Assembly: GCA_028565715.1 (NCBI GenBank)
Contig: JAOXYC010205128.1
Location: 1 to 11,549 of the forward strand
Source of the DNA: Phoronis pallida
Taxonomy: Eukaryota > Phoronida > Phoronidae
DNA length: 11,549 bases
Direction of reading: 5' to 3'
Position numbers and translations under genes: made by a program. Within the stretch, counting starts at the first letter, position 1, and each line of letters opens with the position of its first letter. The notes beneath the pieces were generated by a model, which searched no databases, was not told where the DNA came from, and saw only the letters and a list, made by a program, of their open reading frames with translations. Below, piece after piece: positions 8,901-11,549 of the stretch.

Positions 8901-10528
8901 AACCCAGCATGAAAAAATTAATGGGCTCTTTGTGACAAGAACAAAACATTATAGGAGCAGTTGTGATGCCCAGTGTTAAATCAAACATTTTCATTTAGCA
9001 GCCTATTTCACTGTTTGACCACATATGTTGAAGTCCAACAGGAATTTCTTTAATACTTCTAATTAAAATAAAATGTTATCAACAACTTTTTGAAATTAAC
9101 TTACTTCAGCAGGTTTTTTATCAGCACTCTCTTCTTTTTTCTTCTTCATCCTCAGTCGTTTCTTTTGTGATTTACTGAGTTTACTTTCATCCACCTTAAG
9201 AGATTTTAAAGCAATTGCTTTCAATACCACAAATCAATAGACTAATAACACAAAGACGACTATTTGAATCAAAAATGAGGTTTGTCATGCAGAAAAATGC
9301 AACTTGCGCGTGTTAACATGCAATGAAATGCGACTCGGGCTTTTCTCAGCAAATGATTTGGTTTTCCTGAGGCAAGCCTCATTCTGATGACTGATAATAG
9401 GGACTGCGCATGCCTGTGATATGAGAGTATTATTGCATTCAAAAGAATATTCTAGTACATTATCCATTTTCTAAAGAAAATCATTTATTTACAAAGAGCA
9501 CATCTATCTACTTTCCATAATTCTACTGACACTCATGACCTAACTCACTAACAAATTCTAGTTAACACATCAAAGGCAATCGAATGAATAATTTGAGTCA
9601 TCCAGTTTGCGATTGAATCAAATTCTGGAAAAAAAGAAGCCTGTTGGACAACAGGTGAAACGTGACAAGTAAGAACTGTTTTCCAGAATTTGATTCAATT
9701 TAACACCATAACATCAAAGACAAGGTAAACAAACATCACTAAATATATTCATACTTTGTATAACATTTCTTTAGTCCAAGTCGTTTAAATTTCACTCACA
9801 TTTAATATTTTTCACCCACTCGGTCAGGGGGCTTCCTCAGAACTGATGTACTCTGTTGGTTGGACGGCGCTTTGAGCATGCGCCAAATCTTGGGTGTAGG
9901 AATACATGGAAACAACGAATCACTCCATTATCACAATCCAAAAGTTGATACTGGCCAATTTCTCAATTCATAGAATGTTCACCAGAAAGTCTCTACATAA
10001 AACAAGCTGGTGAACATTCTATGAATCGAGAAATTGGCCAGTATCAACTTCTGGAGTGTTATAATGGAGTGATTTGTCGTCCCAATGTATTCCTACACCC
10101 AAGATTTGGCGCATGCTCAAAGCGCCATCCAACCAACAGAGAACATCAGTTCTGAGGAAGCCCCCTGACCGAGTGGGTGAAAATATTAAATGTGAGTGAA
10201 ATTTAAACGACTTGGACTAAACAAATATTATACAAGGTAACAAACACTTTGATAGCACAAAAGGGCAATAAATTATTCAAAATGTTTGAAAACTGTAACA
10301 CAGTGAAAGAAACACTGTAACAAACCTGTTCATTGCTAGCACTGGGTGTCTGTGGCTCCTTTGACTTTTTCCCTTCCTTCTTTGTAGATTTGTCTTGTTC
10401 TGTGGTCTTTTGCGACGTTTTACTAGCCTGCTTGGCTTGTTTAGCTGGTTTTTCGTAGCTGCCTGTGGAATCTATAGAATCATCATCATCATCAGATTCT
10501 ACGTCAGGAAGGTCAAGGTCATCATCAT
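5834..10528 (-). CDS. Nuclear FKBP39/FKBP46-type peptidyl-prolyl isomerase, C-terminal part (six exons, 5' end outside window)
   Basis: Minus-strand exons 10326-10528, 9105-9194, 8474-8599, 7406-7535, 6512-6560 and 5834-5912 join in phase into 224 residues plus TAA. Numbering from the first whole codon: Asp runs (1-3, 12-16), Lys-rich linker (26-62), basic [15 protein letters not shown] (73-87), then an FKBP domain (about 116-224). Ligand-pocket residues of FKBP12 have equivalents: Tyr144, Phe155, Asp156, Phe164, Val173, Ile174, Trp177, Tyr200, Phe216. The FKBP12 His87 loop is one residue shorter and lacks His. Family role: cis-trans isomerisation of proline peptide bonds and histone chaperone activity in nucleus and nucleolus. 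The usual nucleoplasmin-like N-terminal domain must lie beyond 11549. It converges on GATAD2. Confidence 0.93.
5913..6511 (-). other. Last FKBP intron
   Basis: A 599-bp AT-rich intron with donor GTGGGT and acceptor ATTGCTTGCAG. I see no element, RNA gene or conserved coding sequence in it. Confidence 0.8.
6512..6560 (-). CDS. FKBP exon E
   Basis: 49 nt that supply the second part of a split Gly codon, then [15 protein letters not shown], and two bases of the next Gly. This matches the GMKVGGKRxLTIPP strand of FKBPs. The donor is the less common GTGGGT; reading through gives a frame to 6358 without FKBP similarity. Confidence 0.92.
6561..7405 (-). other. FKBP intron with two inverted-repeat signals
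   Basis: An 845-bp intron with acceptor CTTTTTTTAG. Besides the MITE at 7216-7381 it has a weaker inverted pair (TTGGTATAGTT 6772-6782 with AACTATACCAA 6887-6897, loosely extended) and a perfect AAGTGTT-TT-AACACTT hairpin near 7198-7213. A GC-richer patch at 7030-7130 is open in several frames but has no recognised protein. Confidence 0.6.
7216..7381. mobile_element. Short inverted-repeat element (MITE-like)
   Basis: The left arm 7216-7253 starts AGGGCTATTCCAG and the right arm 7342-7381 ends CTGAAATAGCCCT. They are complementary over about 38-40 bases with a few mismatches. The left side is preceded by TTAA, but the right flank reads AAAT, so a TTAA duplication is degenerate or absent. The 166-bp span is AT-rich inside and lies 24 bp from the donor of exon D. 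Confidence 0.65.
7406..7535 (-). CDS. FKBP exon D: catalytic core
   Basis: 130 nt, phase 0 in and phase 1 out. It encodes [19 protein letters not shown] and then [25 protein letters not shown]. It carries most active-pocket residues (Tyr, Phe-Asp, Phe, Val-Ile, Trp). Acceptor TTGTCTTCCAG, donor GTAAGT. A longer open frame reaching 7649 is not all exon: the acceptor at 7536 is where FKBP similarity starts. Confidence 0.95.
7555..7856. repeat. Foldback element next to an FKBP exon
   Basis: The left arm 7555-7678 and right arm 7704-7856 are inverted copies with roughly 85 percent identity apart from about 25-30 extra bases in the right arm. The longest shared blocks include TTGTGTGTACAAGTCCTTTGTT and GTGATTTGAGAGC, and the loop is about 25 bases. 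The left arm begins about 20 bp from the acceptor of exon D and adds codons to a spurious longer open frame there. It has no coding content. Confidence 0.75.
8047..8454. mobile_element. TTAA-flanked non-autonomous DNA element (piggyBac-like MITE)
   Basis: TTAA at 8047-8050 is followed by AGGGGCATAGACTGTCA (8051-8067). The inverted counterpart TGACGGTCTATGCGACT (8434-8450) is followed by TTAA (8451-8454). The 17-bp ends match at 14 positions. TTAA target duplication is the hallmark of the piggyBac superfamily. There is no transposase inside. The interior includes a GC-richer patch (about 8230-8325) and a hairpin ATTCGTT/AACGAAT (about 8411-8432). It sits wholly in an FKBP intron, ending 20 bp from exon C. 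Confidence 0.6.
8474..8599 (-). CDS. FKBP exon C: linker end and start of the FKBP domain
   Basis: 126 nt, phase 0 at both ends. It encodes [18 protein letters not shown], then [20 protein letters not shown] and SGKM. The [18 protein letters not shown] stretch is the first strand region of FKBP domains. Acceptor TTCTTCTCAG, donor GTATTT. The left end is only 19 bp from the edge of the TTAA-flanked element. Confidence 0.93.
8600..9104 (-). other. FKBP intron with a GC-richer insert
   Basis: A 505-bp intron. About 8730-8960 is richer in GC and CpG than the flanks (for example GGCGCGGTAATC, then CCTACCGGCGTCCG). It is open for 93 codons on the minus strand (8713-8994) without resemblance to a family I can name. 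The composition jump suggests a repeat or element fragment, but no ends or target duplication are clear. Confidence 0.45.
9105..9194 (-). CDS. FKBP exon B: basic segment
   Basis: 90 nt, phase 0 at both ends. It encodes [15 protein letters not shown] then a Lys run and [10 protein letters not shown]. The LSKxQKKRL-type basic stretch is typical of nuclear FKBP46 proteins and may serve nuclear or nucleolar targeting (inference). Donor GTAAGT is strong; the acceptor CTCTTAAG has a weak pyrimidine tract. Confidence 0.85.
9612..9699. repeat. 88-bp element with 21-bp perfect inverted ends and a nested hairpin
   Basis: The arms 9612-9632 and 9679-9699 (ATTGAATCAAATTCTGG, then AAAA, and its complement) pair perfectly over 21 bp. 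Nested inside, CCTGTT-GGAC-AACAGG (9640-9655) is a perfect 6-bp hairpin followed by TGAAACGT. The GAAGCC-stem-GGTGAAA arrangement recurs in the neighbouring foldback. This looks like a folded RNA or a minimal foldback element; its identity is uncertain. Confidence 0.7.
9756..10235. repeat. 480-bp foldback with about 230-bp near-identical arms
   Basis: The left arm 9756-9985 and right arm 10007-10235 are inverted copies with about 14 differences by hand count (about 94 percent identity), and the loop is 21 bases. Each arm holds a TGGCGC...GCGCCA-type stem and a GAAGCC...GGGTGAAA motif. A near-identical 15-16 bp direct repeat (ACAAGGTA, then ACAAACA) lies at about 9720-9735 and 10232-10246, so it may mark a target duplication or an element edge. 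It would be transcribed within the FKBP intron as a long double-stranded hairpin. Confidence 0.9.
10326..10528 (-). CDS. FKBP exon A: acidic and Lys-rich linker
   Basis: 203 nt after the acceptor TTTGATTAAG. It begins with two bases completing a split codon, so the previous exon should end in phase 1. It encodes [16 protein letters not shown] followed by a Lys/Gln/Thr-rich low-complexity linker ending SASNEQ. The donor is GTTTGT. Confidence 0.88.
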
Positions 10529-11549
10529 CTTAATCAAATAAAGTATTATGTAATTATAAGATAAATCAAACATAAGGTCCATAGTGCAACTGTAATAAAC
10601 AATCAGTATTCTATAACAGGTTGTAACATGTAAAATTACATTATTTAACATGTTTGCAGTTATATTCATTTGGTGATTTTAAAAATGCCCAAGAATTGGC
10701 TGGACCTTTAGCCTTTTGTGTTTCAGTAATGATATGGCTCAGTAGCCTTGGTGATTCAAAATCTGATACCCGCTCTCATCCCATATGACTGAAGTGTATA
10801 CATTTCAACTTTCTAGGAAAATCAGACGAATCACTTCTTAGCCATTCATGTTCATGCATAAGTGCCAACAAGTGTCTACGGCCGTGGAAATACTCTTTTT
10901 TCAACTAGCTGAATGTGTAGCATTTTTTAGACAACAACAAAAGATACTCATAGATGACTGACGTTCTTTTAATAAGAATATGGATTGTTCAGGAAAGAAT
11001 TTTAAAATATTCCAAATCTGTGAAGTCAGAGAACAGGATACAATACAGTCACATATGAGTTACTTCGATGCCAATTTAGTTTGTTTTAATCTTCAAATGG
11101 AGCTCTGGAGTCAGGACAGTGACGAATCGTAAAAAGCTTTAACACAACAAGGAGAACTTGGAAATGTACAGGATGAATTGAAATTTGGGACTTTAATCAT
11201 TTACTGGGAAATTGAACAGTTACCTTTCAGCTGTCTTAATTTGACGTAGACCCAAGCTTTCACGATACCACACTAGTGGGGGATGTATGGTATTAGAAAT
11301 GGCTTCGGACTCAAAACGTTCCATGTATAAATTGGCTACAATGGGGCTTATGGGCGATCCCATGGCCGTGCTGTGTGGTATCGTTACATAGACGACACAT
11401 TTGTGATGATCCAAAATCAATATGTGGATGAATTCCTTAACCATTTAAGGTGGTGCTCCACACCGAGTTGGGTGACTGCGTTTTACAAAAGCTCACTCAA
11501 AACACACAAATAATCTATATATTTTCTGAAAGAATATTTAAAAAGCTAT
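10529..11549. other. Probable FKBP intron, extending past the right edge
   Basis: The next upstream FKBP exon must end in phase 1 and should encode the acidic end of the nucleoplasmin-like domain. I found no convincing candidate here, so the exon is probably outside the window. About 10529-11210 is AT-rich with no gene seen; 11262-11450 holds a retroelement fragment. Confidence 0.6.
11262..11450. pseudogene. Penelope-like element reverse transcriptase fragment, internally inverted
   Basis: The minus strand of 11262-11372 encodes TAMGSPISPIVANLYMERFE and a little more, up to HPPLVWYR, typical of RT motif 4 in Penelope-like elements. The plus strand from 11376 encodes WYRYIDDTFVM and about 14 further residues including DEFLNHL, the adjoining YxDD motif. 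The two halves face opposite ways. They meet at ACGATACCACAC (11262-11273) and its perfect inverse (11373-11384), so the segment between was flipped. It is a dead remnant: no complete RT, endonuclease domain or terminal repeat is seen. Confidence 0.85.

Larger units (their letters stand above)
9195..10325 (-). other. FKBP intron with two foldback elements
   Basis: A 1131-bp intron, the longest complete one here. It contains the 88-bp hairpin element (9612-9699) and the large foldback (9756-10235). It also contains a small perfect hairpin TGAGGC-AA-GCCTCA near 9368-9381 and CpG-containing sequence around 9305-9420. The 60-codon minus-strand frame at 9285-9467 is not supported as a gene. Confidence 0.8.

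Noticed and set aside
11221-11274. Possible upstream FKBP exon ending at an AAAG|GTAACT donor (minus strand)
   Set aside because: The phase would fit exon A and the sequence reads WVYVKLRQLK, but the presumed acceptor falls in the retroelement fragment and the peptide does not look like the acidic nucleoplasmin-like region.

Overview
The window is nuclear DNA of an animal, most likely an invertebrate. It is AT-rich. Genes are split by GT-AG introns of about 0.4 to 1.1 kb, and the introns are full of foldback and inverted-repeat elements. Both genes are chromatin-associated families found in metazoans. The species cannot be named from the sequence alone.

Two protein-coding genes converge tail to tail. 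On the plus strand, three coding exons (2087-2151, 2514-2600, 3415-4801) join in phase into a 512-residue p66/GATAD2 protein, the subunit that bridges MBD2/3 and CHD4 in the NuRD deacetylase-remodelling complex. It looks complete. A CpG-dense stretch upstream (about 680-1290) with a strong splice donor at 1291 may be its promoter and 5' UTR exon. On the minus strand, six exons between 10528 and 5834 join in phase into the last 224 residues of a nuclear FKBP39/FKBP46-type prolyl isomerase: acidic run, Lys-rich linker, then a full FKBP domain. Its N-terminal exons lie beyond the right edge. The two stop codons are about 1.03 kb apart, and each gene has its own candidate poly(A) signal.

The rest is mobile-element debris, mostly in the FKBP introns: a TTAA-flanked inverted-repeat element (8047-8454), a shorter MITE (7216-7381), a foldback next to an exon (7555-7856), an 88-bp structured hairpin (9612-9699), a 480-bp near-perfect foldback (9756-10235), and a Penelope-like reverse transcriptase fragment (11262-11450). 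The RT fragment is broken by an internal inversion between 12-bp inverted repeats. Another inverted-repeat pair occupies the p66 3' flank (5102-5502).

The two genes have related settings (NuRD repression, and histone or nucleolar chaperone-like isomerase), but nothing here shows that they work together. The most unusual signals are at the structural RNA and mobile-element level, particularly 9612-10235 and 11262-11384.
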